Assembly: GCF_009857435.1 (NCBI RefSeq)
Contig: NZ_WWCK01000006.1
Location: forward strand, 517,029-581,028
Length of the DNA stretch: 64,000 nucleotides
Source: Duganella rivi
Lineage (GTDB): Bacteria; Pseudomonadota; Gammaproteobacteria; Burkholderiales; Burkholderiaceae_D
Direction: 5' to 3'
Under the pieces are notes generated by a model. The model was given only the letters and a program-made list of their open reading frames with translations. It had not been told where the DNA came from and searched no databases. This document shows, one piece after another, positions 47,486-55,827 of this stretch. The translations under genes and the position numbers were made by a program. Every line of letters begins with the position of its first letter. The first letter of the stretch is position 1.

Positions 47486-48019
47486 TTACAGGGCCGGCGC
47501 GGCAGGGAAGTCGACTGGAACCTGTGTCAGCGCATGCAGATAGTTGGTGATGATCTTGTCGCCGATGACCATGACCGTGTCGGCCAGCTGGCCTTCGGTA
47601 TAGCCTGCCGCGAAGAACCCGTCGACCAGCGCCGGCGTGGCGTGGCCGCGGCGCTCGGTAGCGCTCTTGACCAGGCGCGCCAGGGCGTCGAGCTTGGTAT
47701 CGAAAGGCGCGCTGCCCTTGCGGATCGAGATGATCTGTTCCGGGGTGAAGCCAACCATGCCGCCCAGCGCCGTGTGCGCCGCCAGGCAGTAGGCGCATTC
47801 GTTGACCTGGCTGACTACCAGGTTGATGACTTCGCGTTCTTTCGGGCTCAGCGAGCTCTTGCCGTTCTGCAGGGTCAGATAGTTGCCGAGTGCGTGCTCG
47901 GAGTGCGCCAGGGTAGCGTACAGGTTGGGCACCATCCCCAGGCCTTGCTGGAGTTTTTCGAAGATGGCCTGGTTGGCGGGGGAGACAGTGGCTGCGGTCG
48001 GGATGGTGAAGTTTTTCAT
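47486..48019 (-). CDS. Carboxymuconolactone decarboxylase family protein (AhpD-like)
   Basis: A 177-residue alpha-helical protein with the AhpD-type redox motif ECAYCLAAH (Cys-x-x-Cys-x-x-x-His) and SPKEREVINLVVSQVN before it. Such proteins reduce peroxiredoxins or act as alkyl hydroperoxidases. The gene directly precedes the peroxiredoxin-like gene. Its start lies about 100 bp downstream of the stop of the LysR gene. Confidence 0.9.
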   Translation of the reverse strand: MKNFTIPTAATVSPANQAIFEKLQQGLGMVPNLYATLAHSEHALGNYLTLQNGKSSLSPKEREVINLVVSQVNECAYCLAAHTALGGMVGFTPEQIISIRKGSAPFDTKLDALARLVKSATERRGHATPALVDGFFAAGYTEGQLADTVMVIGDKIITNYLHALTQVPVDFPAAPAL

Positions 48020-48116
48020 GATTCGTCCTTTGTGGTTGCTGTCGTTGAGGTGTTGCGACAGGACGAACTATGAAGTTTTTGAGCTGGTCAGAGTAGCCAG
48101 CCTGGCGGCATAAGCT

Positions 48117-49040
48117 TTATTCCTTGCGGAGTAGAACCGCCGTCTTGGAAGCAGCTCCAGCCATGATCTCTTGCACGAAGGCCGTAAATGCCCGGGCCTT
48201 AGCGCTAGCCAGCCGCCCGGACGGATAGACTGCCCACAAATCGATGGTCGGCAATGACCACTCGGGCAGCAACTGCTCCACCGCGCCGTTTGCCAGCTCC
48301 GGGGCAAACATCCACTCTGATGCGATGGCCACCCCAACACCGCTGCAGACCGCAGCGCGTACGCCTTCCGCCGCGTTCACCCGCAAATGCCCGTGCACGG
48401 TGACAGAAACCTTGGTGCTGCCGCGTTCGAAAGACCATGTCGCCGCGCCGCCTGCATCGGCCAGGTAGACCACCGCTTCGTGCTGCGCCAGGTCGGCCGG
48501 AATCTCAGGCACACTGTGCTCGGCCAGGTAGGCCGGTGCGGCGACGACCAGGCGGCGCGCAGTGGCGATTTTCCGCGCCGTCATCGAAGAATCGTCCAGG
48601 TTGCCCATGCGCAGAGCCACGTCGATACCGTGCTCCAGCAGGTCAATCTGGCGGTCGTCGAGCATGACCTCGACTTCCAGCATGGGATGCTGCGCGAGAA
48701 ACTGCTTGATGTGCGGGATGATATGCAAACGCGCGAAGGTGACCGCCGCACATACGCGGAGCTTGCCCACGAGCTCAGCACTGACCCCACGCGCTGCGTC
48801 ATCGGCTTGGTTGACTATGCCAATCGCCCGTTTCGCGGATTCGTAATAGGCCTGTCCCGCCTCGGTCGTGGTCAAGCCGCGCGTTGAGCGCAGCAGGAGA
48901 CGGGTCTGCAGCCGCTCTTCCAGCTGAGCAATCGCCTTGGATACGGCTGGCTGGCCGACATTGAGGAGACGTGCCGCGGCCGAAAAGGAGCCGGTCTCCA
49001 CGGTGCACACGAACGTTTCCATCAAGGTAAGTCGATCCAT
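48117..49040 (-). CDS. LysR-family transcriptional regulator
   Basis: A 307-residue LysR protein with the N-terminal helix-turn-helix METFVCTVETGSFSAAARLL followed by GQPAVSKAIAQLEERLQTRL, and a C-terminal periplasmic-binding-like domain. It lies upstream of the AhpD-like and peroxiredoxin-like genes on the same strand. A link to peroxide stress is likely by position but it does not have the two-Cys pattern of OxyR in a recognisable place. Confidence 0.9.
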   Translation of the reverse strand: MDRLTLMETFVCTVETGSFSAAARLLNVGQPAVSKAIAQLEERLQTRLLLRSTRGLTTTEAGQAYYESAKRAIGIVNQADDAARGVSAELVGKLRVCAAVTFARLHIIPHIKQFLAQHPMLEVEVMLDDRQIDLLEHGIDVALRMGNLDDSSMTARKIATARRLVVAAPAYLAEHSVPEIPADLAQHEAVVYLADAGGAATWSFERGSTKVSVTVHGHLRVNAAEGVRAAVCSGVGVAIASEWMFAPELANGAVEQLLPEWSLPTIDLWAVYPSGRLASAKARAFTAFVQEIMAGAASKTAVLLRKE

Positions 49041-49094
49041 CGTATTCCTTTCAAGCGCCCTGCCCCCGGGTTTTGCATTCCGCGCAGGAATGAA

Positions 49095-50009
49095 TTATAG
49101 GGGCTTAGCCCATGCATTAGCGGAACTGCGCTGGAAGGCTTCGATCTCTTCCAGCAGCCACGCGCGGAACGCCAGCACCTGCGGCTTGTTTGCCGAATTG
49201 GGCGGTGTGACAAAGAAGTACTCATCCGGGCTGGGCGTGGCGATGTTGAACAGCCGCAGCAGCTGCCCGGAGGCGATTTCCTGCATCGCCACCACGTGCC
49301 GCACCAGCGCCACGCCGTTGCCGTCGGCAGCGCAACGGATCAGCATCGATAAATCCTCGAACAGCAGCCCGCCGGACGGCTCCGGCATATCGACGCCGGC
49401 CGCGTGCAGCCAAGGCGTCCAGTGCTCGACCGAGCGCAGCAGCGTGTGCCGCGCCAGATCGGCTGGCGTCGATGGAAGCTTTCCACCGCGATAGTGGGGA
49501 CTTACTACGGGATAGTACACGTCTCCCATCAGCCGAAACACCACCATTCCCGGATAATTGCCGCGCCCAAAGCGGATGCCCACGTCCACGCCTTCCCGCG
49601 CCAGATCCTGCATGTGGCCGCTCGATTGCAGCACCACCTCGATATCCGGGTGCAGCTCGATGAATTTACCCAGACGCGGCGCCAGCCAGCGCGCCGCAAA
49701 CGAGGGGATCGAGGTAATCGTCAGCCGCTGGTTGATGCTGGTGGCGCGCATGGCGTCGGTAGCGGCGGCGATATCGGCAAAGGCCTTGCCGAGGAACTGG
49801 GCGAACTTCAGCCCGTCGTTAGTTATTTTCACCTGCCGGCCGTTGCGCACGAACAGCGCCCGTCCCAATTCCTCTTCCAGGCCGCGAACCTGATGGCTGA
49901 TGGCGCCGTGCGTCAGATGCAATTCTTCCGCCGCGCGCGAGAAATTCTCGTGGCGGGCCGCCGCCTCGAAGGCGCGCAATGCGGAAAAATTAGGCAGCCT
50001 GCGGGCCAT
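49095..50009 (-). CDS. LysR-family transcriptional regulator, GcvA-type
   Basis: A 304-residue LysR regulator whose N-terminus RLPNFSALRAFEAAARHENF, then LHLTHGAISHQVRGLEEELG, is the GcvA/AmpR subgroup pattern. It is divergent from the glutathione transferase gene with 111 bp between the starts and probably regulates it. A perfect TGTGGATAA 9-mer lies at 50012-50020 just before its start. Confidence 0.9.
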   Translation of the reverse strand: MARRLPNFSALRAFEAAARHENFSRAAEELHLTHGAISHQVRGLEEELGRALFVRNGRQVKITNDGLKFAQFLGKAFADIAAATDAMRATSINQRLTITSIPSFAARWLAPRLGKFIELHPDIEVVLQSSGHMQDLAREGVDVGIRFGRGNYPGMVVFRLMGDVYYPVVSPHYRGGKLPSTPADLARHTLLRSVEHWTPWLHAAGVDMPEPSGGLLFEDLSMLIRCAADGNGVALVRHVVAMQEIASGQLLRLFNIATPSPDEYFFVTPPNSANKPQVLAFRAWLLEEIEAFQRSSANAWAKPL

Positions 50010-50120
50010 TCTGTGGATAACTTTGTAAATAAAACTAACAAGAATTGCGAAAATATACCGTTATACAGGGACTTAGACAAGGTTTACTATGTGAATAAAT
50101 CTACCTAAGCCGGAGTTGCC

Positions 50121-50747
50121 ATGCCTTTTGAACTGTACGTTGATAGCCTCTATACCAGCCCTTATGCCCTGTCGGCCTTCGTGGCCTTGACCGAGAAAGG
50201 CTTGCCGTTCACGGTCAAGACCGTGGATCTGGGCAGTGGCGAGCAGCGCCTGGCCGCCTACGCCGGCCGCGCGCTGACCGGCCGCGTGCCGGCCTTGGTC
50301 GAGGGCGACTTTGTGCTGACCGAGTCGACCGCCATCACCGAATATCTGGAAGAGACCTTCCCGGCGCCGGAATACGCGCGGCTGTATCCGCACGACCGCC
50401 GCCAGCGCGCGCAAGCACGTCAAATCCAGGCATGGGTGCGCAGCGATCTGGTGCCGGTGCGCGTGGAGCGCGACACGGAAACCGTGTTTTTCAAAAAGCC
50501 GTGCTCGCCGCTGACCGAGACCGCGCAGCAAGCCGCCGCCAAGCTAGTGCACTTGGCCGAGCGCTTCGTGCAGGGGCCGCAGCACCTGTTCGGCGAGTGG
50601 TCGCTGGCCGATACCGACCTCGCCATCATGCTCAGCCGCCTGGTGCGCAACGGCGACGAGGTGCCAGCCAAGCTGCGTGACTACGTCGAATTCCAATGGC
50701 AGCGGCCGTCCGTGCAGCAATGGCTGGCAAGGCACCAGCCGGGCTGA
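50121..50747 (+). CDS. Glutathione S-transferase, YfcF-like
   Basis: A 208-residue protein that closely follows E. coli YfcF: SPYALSAFVALTEKGLPFTV at the N-terminal thioredoxin fold, LTESTAITEYLEETF (the glutathione-binding Ser region), RARQIQAWVRSDL-like segment QARQIQAWVRSDLVPVRVER, and LFGEWSLADTDLAIMLSRLV. YfcF has glutathione transferase and peroxidase activity and protects against oxidants. It is divergent from a GcvA-type LysR gene. Confidence 0.92.
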   Translation: MPFELYVDSLYTSPYALSAFVALTEKGLPFTVKTVDLGSGEQRLAAYAGRALTGRVPALVEGDFVLTESTAITEYLEETFPAPEYARLYPHDRRQRAQARQIQAWVRSDLVPVRVERDTETVFFKKPCSPLTETAQQAAAKLVHLAERFVQGPQHLFGEWSLADTDLAIMLSRLVRNGDEVPAKLRDYVEFQWQRPSVQQWLARHQPG

Positions 50748-50762
50748 AAATAGCCGCCGGGG

Positions 50763-50768
50763 TATAAT
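50763..50768 (+). promoter_or_regulatory. -10 box placed for a leaderless lipB transcript
   Basis: A consensus TATAAT ends 6 bases before the lipB ATG (50775). Transcription from it would begin at or within a base of the A of the start codon. No ribosome binding site is seen before the ATG, and no clear -35 is present at 17 bp. Confidence 0.65.
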
Positions 50769-50774
50769 GGCGGC

Positions 50775-51434
50775 ATGACGTCTCCTACCTCTCCCGAGAT
50801 CAAGCATCTCGGCAAAGCCGATTACGACAGCACTTTCGCCGCCATGCGGGCCTTCACCGACGCCCGCACGCCGGACAGCCGCGACGAACTGTGGATCGTC
50901 GAGCACCCGCCTGTCTACACGCTGGGCCTGGGTGCGGATCGCGGCCACCTGTTGGCTGGCGCGTCCGAAATCCCGGTAGTGCAGACCGACCGCGGCGGTG
51001 AAGTCACCTACCACGGCCCCGGCCAGGTGGTGATTTACCTGCTGATGGACCTGCGCCGCAACAAGCCGGGCGGCAAGCTGTATGCGCGCCAGTTCGTGCA
51101 TAAAATCGAGCAGGCGATCATCAATGTTCTACAAGCGTATAATCTCGCCGGTGAGCGCGTTGAAGGCGCGCCGGGCATCTACATGGCCGGCGGCGACCAC
51201 AAAGGCGCCAAGATTGCCGCGCTGGGCTTGAAGGTACGCGGCAATGGCTGCACCTACCATGGGCTGTCGCTGAATGTGGCGATGGATCTGGCCCCGTTTT
51301 CATGGATCAATCCTTGCGGCTATGCCGGACTGGAAACAGTCGATATGCGCACCGTTGGCGCGCAGGCAATGCTGTCGGACGTACAACAGCAACTGGCCGA
51401 GGAACTGATCCGCGTCTTGGCGACAAACGAATAA
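50775..51434 (+). CDS. lipB: Octanoyltransferase
   Basis: LipB moves octanoyl groups from acyl carrier protein to the E2 and H proteins for lipoate formation. The 219-residue protein has the family motifs RGGEVTYHGPGQVVIYL, GAPGIYM and KIAALGLKVRGNGCTYHGLS, with the catalytic Lys and Cys of LNPCGYAGLE-type segment INPCGYAGLETV. lipA follows 7 bp later. Normally ybeD precedes lipB; here the GST gene does. Confidence 0.96.
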   Translation: MTSPTSPEIKHLGKADYDSTFAAMRAFTDARTPDSRDELWIVEHPPVYTLGLGADRGHLLAGASEIPVVQTDRGGEVTYHGPGQVVIYLLMDLRRNKPGGKLYARQFVHKIEQAIINVLQAYNLAGERVEGAPGIYMAGGDHKGAKIAALGLKVRGNGCTYHGLSLNVAMDLAPFSWINPCGYAGLETVDMRTVGAQAMLSDVQQQLAEELIRVLATNE

Positions 51435-51441
51435 ATTACTT

Positions 51442-52416
51442 ATGACCACCGAAACTACTCCAGCTTACAACCCGAGCGAAAAGCAAAAAGGCGCCAGCAA
51501 AACCTCGCGCATTCCGATCAAGATCGTGCCGGTCGAGCAGGTCGAGCGCTTGAAAAAGCCGGATTGGATTCGCGTCAAGGCCGGTTCGCCGAACACCCGT
51601 TTCTACGAAATCAAGGAAACGCTGCGCGAGAACAAGCTGGTGACCGTGTGCGAAGAAGCGAGCTGCCCGAACATCGGCGAATGCTTCGGCAAGGGCACGG
51701 CCACCTTCATGATCATGGGCGACAAGTGCACCCGCCGCTGCCCGTTCTGCGACGTCGGCCACGGCCGCCCGGATCCGCTGGACAAGGACGAGCCGACCAA
51801 CCTGTCGCACACCATCGCCAAGCTGCGCCTGAGCTACGTGGTGATCACCTCGGTCGACCGTGATGACTTGCGCGACGGCGGCGCCCAGCACTTCGTCGAG
51901 TGCATCTCCAACACCCGCGCGCTGTCGCCGAAGACCCAGATCGAAGTGCTGGTGCCGGACTTCCGCGGCCGCCTGGAAAAAGCGCTGGCCATCTTCGCCG
52001 ACGGCCTGCCGGACGTGATGAACCACAACCTGGAAACCGTGCCGCGCCTGTACAAGGAAGCGCGTCCGGGTTCGGACTACATGCACTCGCTGAAGCTGCT
52101 GAAAGACTTCAAGGCCATGTATCCGAACGTGAAAACCAAGTCGGGCATCATGGTCGGCCTGGGCGAGACCGACGAAGAAATCCTGCAAGTGATGCGCGAC
52201 ATGCGCGAGCACGACATCGACATGCTGACCATCGGCCAATACCTGGCGCCGTCGAACAGCCACCTGCCGGTGCGCCGCTACGTGCACCCGGACGTGTTCA
52301 AGATGTTTGAAGAAGAAGCCTACAAGATGGGCTTCAAGCACGCCGCCGTCGGCGCCATGGTGCGCTCCTCGTACCACGCGGACGAGCAAGCACACAACGT
52401 ACTGGCCGCAGGCTAA
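51442..52416 (+). CDS. lipA: Lipoyl synthase
   Basis: LipA inserts two sulfur atoms into the octanoyl chain. The 324-residue radical SAM protein shows both clusters: the auxiliary CEEASCPNIGECF and the radical SAM CTRRCPFCDV (C-x3-C-x2-C), plus the C-terminal RSSYHADEQ serine ligand. It starts 7 bp after lipB without an evident ribosome site, so it may depend on coupling. A strong terminator closes the operon. Confidence 0.97.
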   Translation: MTTETTPAYNPSEKQKGASKTSRIPIKIVPVEQVERLKKPDWIRVKAGSPNTRFYEIKETLRENKLVTVCEEASCPNIGECFGKGTATFMIMGDKCTRRCPFCDVGHGRPDPLDKDEPTNLSHTIAKLRLSYVVITSVDRDDLRDGGAQHFVECISNTRALSPKTQIEVLVPDFRGRLEKALAIFADGLPDVMNHNLETVPRLYKEARPGSDYMHSLKLLKDFKAMYPNVKTKSGIMVGLGETDEEILQVMRDMREHDIDMLTIGQYLAPSNSHLPVRRYVHPDVFKMFEEEAYKMGFKHAAVGAMVRSSYHADEQAHNVLAAG

Positions 52417-52420
52417 ACAA

Positions 52421-52450
52421 CAAAGGGCTCCTCACGGAGCCCTTTGTTTT
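52421..52450 (+). terminator. Rho-independent terminator of lipBA
   Basis: CAAAGGGCTCC and GGAGCCCTTTG form a perfect 11-bp stem around TCAC, followed by TTTT. It starts 4 bp after the lipA stop. Confidence 0.92.
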
Positions 52451-52611
52451 GATCTGGGTCAGATGGCGCAGCTTGCGTTGGCGGATCGCATTCTTGCAGA
52501 CTACCGATTTAGTGGAGCTGATCTGAGTGCTCTACCTTAGACAAAACTATTGACCATAGATCTCGTTTGACGGACTATTCCCAGCTGATAATAGCTCGGG
52601 TCGGGGTTTGA

Positions 52612-53274
52612 ATGAGTATACGCATTGAGGAATCGTGGAAACAGCAGCTGCAAGCAGAGTTTGAGCAGCCTTACTGGGAATCCCTGACCTCCTTCGTGCG
52701 CGCCGAGTATGCCGCTACTCAGTGCTGCCCTGCCGGTAAAAATATCTTCCGCGCTTTCGATCTCACGCCGTTTGAGCAAGTGAAGGTAGTGATCCTCGGC
52801 CAAGATCCGTATCACACACCCGGTGCTGCAATGGGATTTTGCTTCTCCGTCCCGGATGGCAATCGCCCGCAGCCTAGCTTGCAAAACATTTTCCAGGAAC
52901 TCCGCAACGATCTCGGCCTTGATCGGCGACACACCGATCTCAGCGACTGGGCGCAGCAAGGCGTTTTCCTGCTGAACAGTGTACTGACCGTGCGTGCACG
53001 CGAAGCCGGATCGCACGCCAATAAGGGCTGGGAGACGTTCACTGACAGCGCCATCCGCGCCCTCTCGCAGCAGCGCGAGAACATCGTGTTTATTTTGTGG
53101 GGCAGCTACGCCATCGCCAAGCGCGCGCTGATCGACAGCCGCAAGCACCTGGTGATTACTTCGCCGCACCCATCGCCCTTCTCCGCGCACAAGGGCTTCT
53201 TTGGCAGCAAGCCATTTTCGCGCGCGAATGAGTACTTAGCCGCCCAAGGTCACAGCCCTATCGATTGGGCTTGA
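52612..53274 (+). CDS. ung: Uracil-DNA glycosylase
   Basis: Ung removes uracil from DNA in base excision repair. The 220-residue protein has the catalytic motif GQDPYHTPGAA, the uracil-specific LLNSVLTVRA, and the DNA-intercalating loop HPSPFSAHKGFFG. The 3' end overlaps the convergent HupE-type gene by 25 bp. The region between the lipA terminator and ung (52451-52611) shows nothing more than its promoter region. Confidence 0.97.
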   Translation: MSIRIEESWKQQLQAEFEQPYWESLTSFVRAEYAATQCCPAGKNIFRAFDLTPFEQVKVVILGQDPYHTPGAAMGFCFSVPDGNRPQPSLQNIFQELRNDLGLDRRHTDLSDWAQQGVFLLNSVLTVRAREAGSHANKGWETFTDSAIRALSQQRENIVFILWGSYAIAKRALIDSRKHLVITSPHPSPFSAHKGFFGSKPFSRANEYLAAQGHSPIDWA

Positions 53275-54365
53275 ACATCAAACGCGCGTTCCACGAACCA
53301 TACCACCGCGATCAACGCAATCAAGGCCGAGCCGACGGTTAGCAGCCGGCGATAGCACCAAGTATGGCGCAGCCAATATGCCAGCGGCAGGAACACTGCG
53401 ACGATGCATAGCTGTCCTATCTCAACGCCGAGATTGAAGCCGAACAGGCTGGCCAGCAGCGCACCTTGCGGCAGGCCGAGATCGATCAACACGCTGGCAA
53501 AACCGAAACCGTGAATCAGCCCGAAACCAAACGCCGCCCAAGGTCGCCGTCCGCGAAACAGCGGATACAGGTTGTTCAGCGCAGCCAGCACCACCGAGGC
53601 GGCAATCGCGGATTCGACCAGCCGCGAAGGCAGCGACACCAGCGACAGGCTCGCTAGCGTCAGCGTGAGCGAGTGCGCCAGCGTGAATGCGGTCACCACT
53701 TTCAGCACATCGACCAACGCGCCGCGCAGATTGTCGGCCGGTGCGGCCAGCAGCACCGCCGGCAGCAGCAGCGACAGCAGGAACAGGATGTGGTCGTAGC
53801 CGATCCAGATATGCCATACGCCGTCCTTGACGTAGGCGGCGAACTGCTGCAGCCGGTTCGGCGCCGTCAGCGACAGGCGCTGCTCCGCATGCGCTGGGTC
53901 GAAGATGGCGGTGGAGGTCATGCCGTGGTGGCTTAATCGCAGCAAGCCCTTGTGCTGCGGATCTAGGTCGGCAAACAGGTGATAGCTGATGGCCAGCGTG
54001 GCGACCGGCGCCGCACACAGCGCCTCAAAGCGCAGCACGCTGTAAGCGCCGTCGGTGTGCTGATCGATCAGCTGCGCACCGGGCTTAATGCTACAGGCTG
54101 CGCCCTCTGCCGCAATGTGCAAGCGCTCCAGCGCGTACGCTGCAATGGCGGCGTGGCGGGCGCGGATTTCATCCCACGTCAGTTGGCCGTCGCCATTCTG
54201 ATCGAGGCCAATGGCGTAATCAAGATCGCGCAGCGCGATGTCCCACTGGCCGCTCACGCGCTGCTCGCGGACGTCGAGCGATAGATAGCTGTCGCTGGGT
54301 TTGTGCGCTTGCGCGGGCAGCAGGGCACAGCACAGCAGCAACGCCAGGAGTAGCCGCTTCATCAT
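53250..54365 (-). CDS. HupE/UreJ-family membrane protein with an EF-hand-bearing exported domain
   Basis: A 371-residue protein. A signal peptide ends near residue 20 (PAQA). The exported domain of about 165 residues contains a calcium-binding EF-hand-like loop (DQNGDGQLTWDE). The C-terminal half has six or seven helices with YDHILFLLSLLLPAVLL, FTLAHSLTLTLASL, ALNNLYPLFRGRR and LIHGFGFASVL, the HupE/UreJ_2 pattern. Related proteins transport nickel or cobalt; the metal here is unknown. The start overlaps the stop of the TPR gene (ATGATGA). It is the last gene of the TonB receptor-DUF4331 cluster. Confidence 0.85.
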   Translation of the reverse strand: MMKRLLLALLLCCALLPAQAHKPSDSYLSLDVREQRVSGQWDIALRDLDYAIGLDQNGDGQLTWDEIRARHAAIAAYALERLHIAAEGAACSIKPGAQLIDQHTDGAYSVLRFEALCAAPVATLAISYHLFADLDPQHKGLLRLSHHGMTSTAIFDPAHAEQRLSLTAPNRLQQFAAYVKDGVWHIWIGYDHILFLLSLLLPAVLLAAPADNLRGALVDVLKVVTAFTLAHSLTLTLASLSLVSLPSRLVESAIAASVVLAALNNLYPLFRGRRPWAAFGFGLIHGFGFASVLIDLGLPQGALLASLFGFNLGVEIGQLCIVAVFLPLAYWLRHTWCYRRLLTVGSALIALIAVVWFVERAFDVQAQSIGL

Positions 54366-55531
54366 ATGCCCGCCCGCAGTTGACGCATCAGCCGCGTCAC
54401 CATCACGTCTTCCGTGTGATGGCTGGCGACCCAGTCGATCACCGGTTTGGCGGCGCCGGCATCCTGCGCTTGCAGCGCCGCTTCCAGATAGATGCGGATA
54501 TCCGCCGGCTCTTTCTGGACTTCCCAATTCTTGCGCGCCAGCGCCAGTGCGGCGCGGCTGTCATGGCGCAGCAGCAGTTCAAAGCGCGCTTGCTCGCGCT
54601 GGTGCACGGTGTCGCCGCGCTGCGCGGCGGCGTCGAAGCGGGCCGCCAGTTCTTTGACGTCGGCCTGCATGGCGCGCTGCTGACCGGACTGCTGTAGCGC
54701 CAATGCCCGGCGCAGCAGCAGCGCGTCGATGCGTTCCTGATCGCGCAGCAGTGTCAACACTTCGGCGTGACGGCCTTGTTCGAGCAGGAAATCGGCGTAC
54801 GCGCCTTGCAGGTAGCTGTTGCGCGGGCTGAGCGCCAGCGCCTGGCGAAAGCGTGCCTCCGCCGCCGCACCATCAGCGCGGCGCTGTGCCATTTCGGCCA
54901 GCAGCGTCAGCGCCCACACTTGCAGTTCCGGCGGCGCGTTGGCGCTGCGCGTCAGCGTTAGGTCGAGTAGCTGTTCGCTGCGCTCTGCTTTGCCGGTCAG
55001 TGCGCCGACATTGGCAATGCAGGTAATGGCGATCAGGTCGATCGACAAGCGCGACACGCGGGCGCAACTGGCGGTGGCGTCGGCATAATCGCCCCGCACG
55101 GTTTGCACGGTCGCGAGTGTCAGCCAGGCTTGCGTGCTGCCGGGATCGGCGGCCAGCACCGCTTTCAGATCGGCCAGCGCAGGCGCAAACTGGTGCGTGC
55201 TTTGCAGTAGCGTGGCGCGCAGCAGCCGCACTTCCGGCGGCGGCGCCGCTTGCTGCCACCACGGCGCCAGCGCCGCTTGCGCATAGCCCAGGTAGCGTGG
55301 ATCGGTTTCGCTGCGGCCCAGCGCAATGTAACGGCGCGCCACCGTGGTGGCCAGCGCGACATCGTTGGGACTGGCATTCAACTGGCTGCGCAGGCGGCGC
55401 AATTCCTGCTGTAGAGGATCACCCCGGCGCGGCACGCTTGCCACCACTTGTTGTCCGCTGGCCGGAATGTAAGGCGCTGCCTGCACCAGCGCAGCGCCGC
55501 AGCAGGCCAGCATCAAAATCAGTTTGTGCAT
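54362..55531 (-). CDS. Exported tetratricopeptide-repeat protein
   Basis: A 389-residue protein with a signal peptide (residues 1-18, cleavage after ALVQA) and a solenoid of helical TPR repeats through the whole length (for example APALADLKAVLAADPGSTQA and AEARFRQALALSPRNSYLQG). It is predicted to be periplasmic and to serve as a scaffold for its neighbours. Coupled at its 3' end to the HupE-type gene by overlapping stop and start. Confidence 0.8.
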   Translation of the reverse strand: MHKLILMLACCGAALVQAAPYIPASGQQVVASVPRRGDPLQQELRRLRSQLNASPNDVALATTVARRYIALGRSETDPRYLGYAQAALAPWWQQAAPPPEVRLLRATLLQSTHQFAPALADLKAVLAADPGSTQAWLTLATVQTVRGDYADATASCARVSRLSIDLIAITCIANVGALTGKAERSEQLLDLTLTRSANAPPELQVWALTLLAEMAQRRADGAAAEARFRQALALSPRNSYLQGAYADFLLEQGRHAEVLTLLRDQERIDALLLRRALALQQSGQQRAMQADVKELAARFDAAAQRGDTVHQREQARFELLLRHDSRAALALARKNWEVQKEPADIRIYLEAALQAQDAGAAKPVIDWVASHHTEDVMVTRLMRQLRAGI

Positions 55532-55575
55532 GATGAACTCTCAAAGCGGCGGGCACGATCGCGCCCGCCACGGGC

Positions 55576-55827
55576 TTACTTCAAGATGACCGGCTCGGTA
55601 TCGTCAGGCGCGGTGGCGACGACGGTGTCAGTCGCTTGCGGCTCGGTCGTGGTTTCACTGCCATCGCCGATGATGGCCAGCACGGCGCTGAAAAACGCGT
55701 CCGTCATGGTCACCGGCGGCGTGGTGGTGGTGGGCGGCCCGGAGGTGTCGCCATGGTGGTGGCTGCCTCCGCACGCGCTCAGGACTAGCAAGGCGCCCAG
55801 GCCCAGCGTCAGGCGTCGATAGCTCAT
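55576..55827 (-). CDS. Small lipoprotein of the DUF4331 cluster
   Basis: An 83-residue lipoprotein (lipobox LSACGGS, Cys at residue 19) with a His-rich stretch SHHHGD directly after the lipidated Cys and a Thr/Pro-rich linker. The His cluster could bind a metal ion, which fits a metal-uptake cluster but is inference. Its start overlaps the stop of the DUF4331 gene (ATGA). Confidence 0.7.
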   Translation of the reverse strand: MSYRRLTLGLGALLVLSACGGSHHHGDTSGPPTTTTPPVTMTDAFFSAVLAIIGDGSETTTEPQATDTVVATAPDDTEPVILK

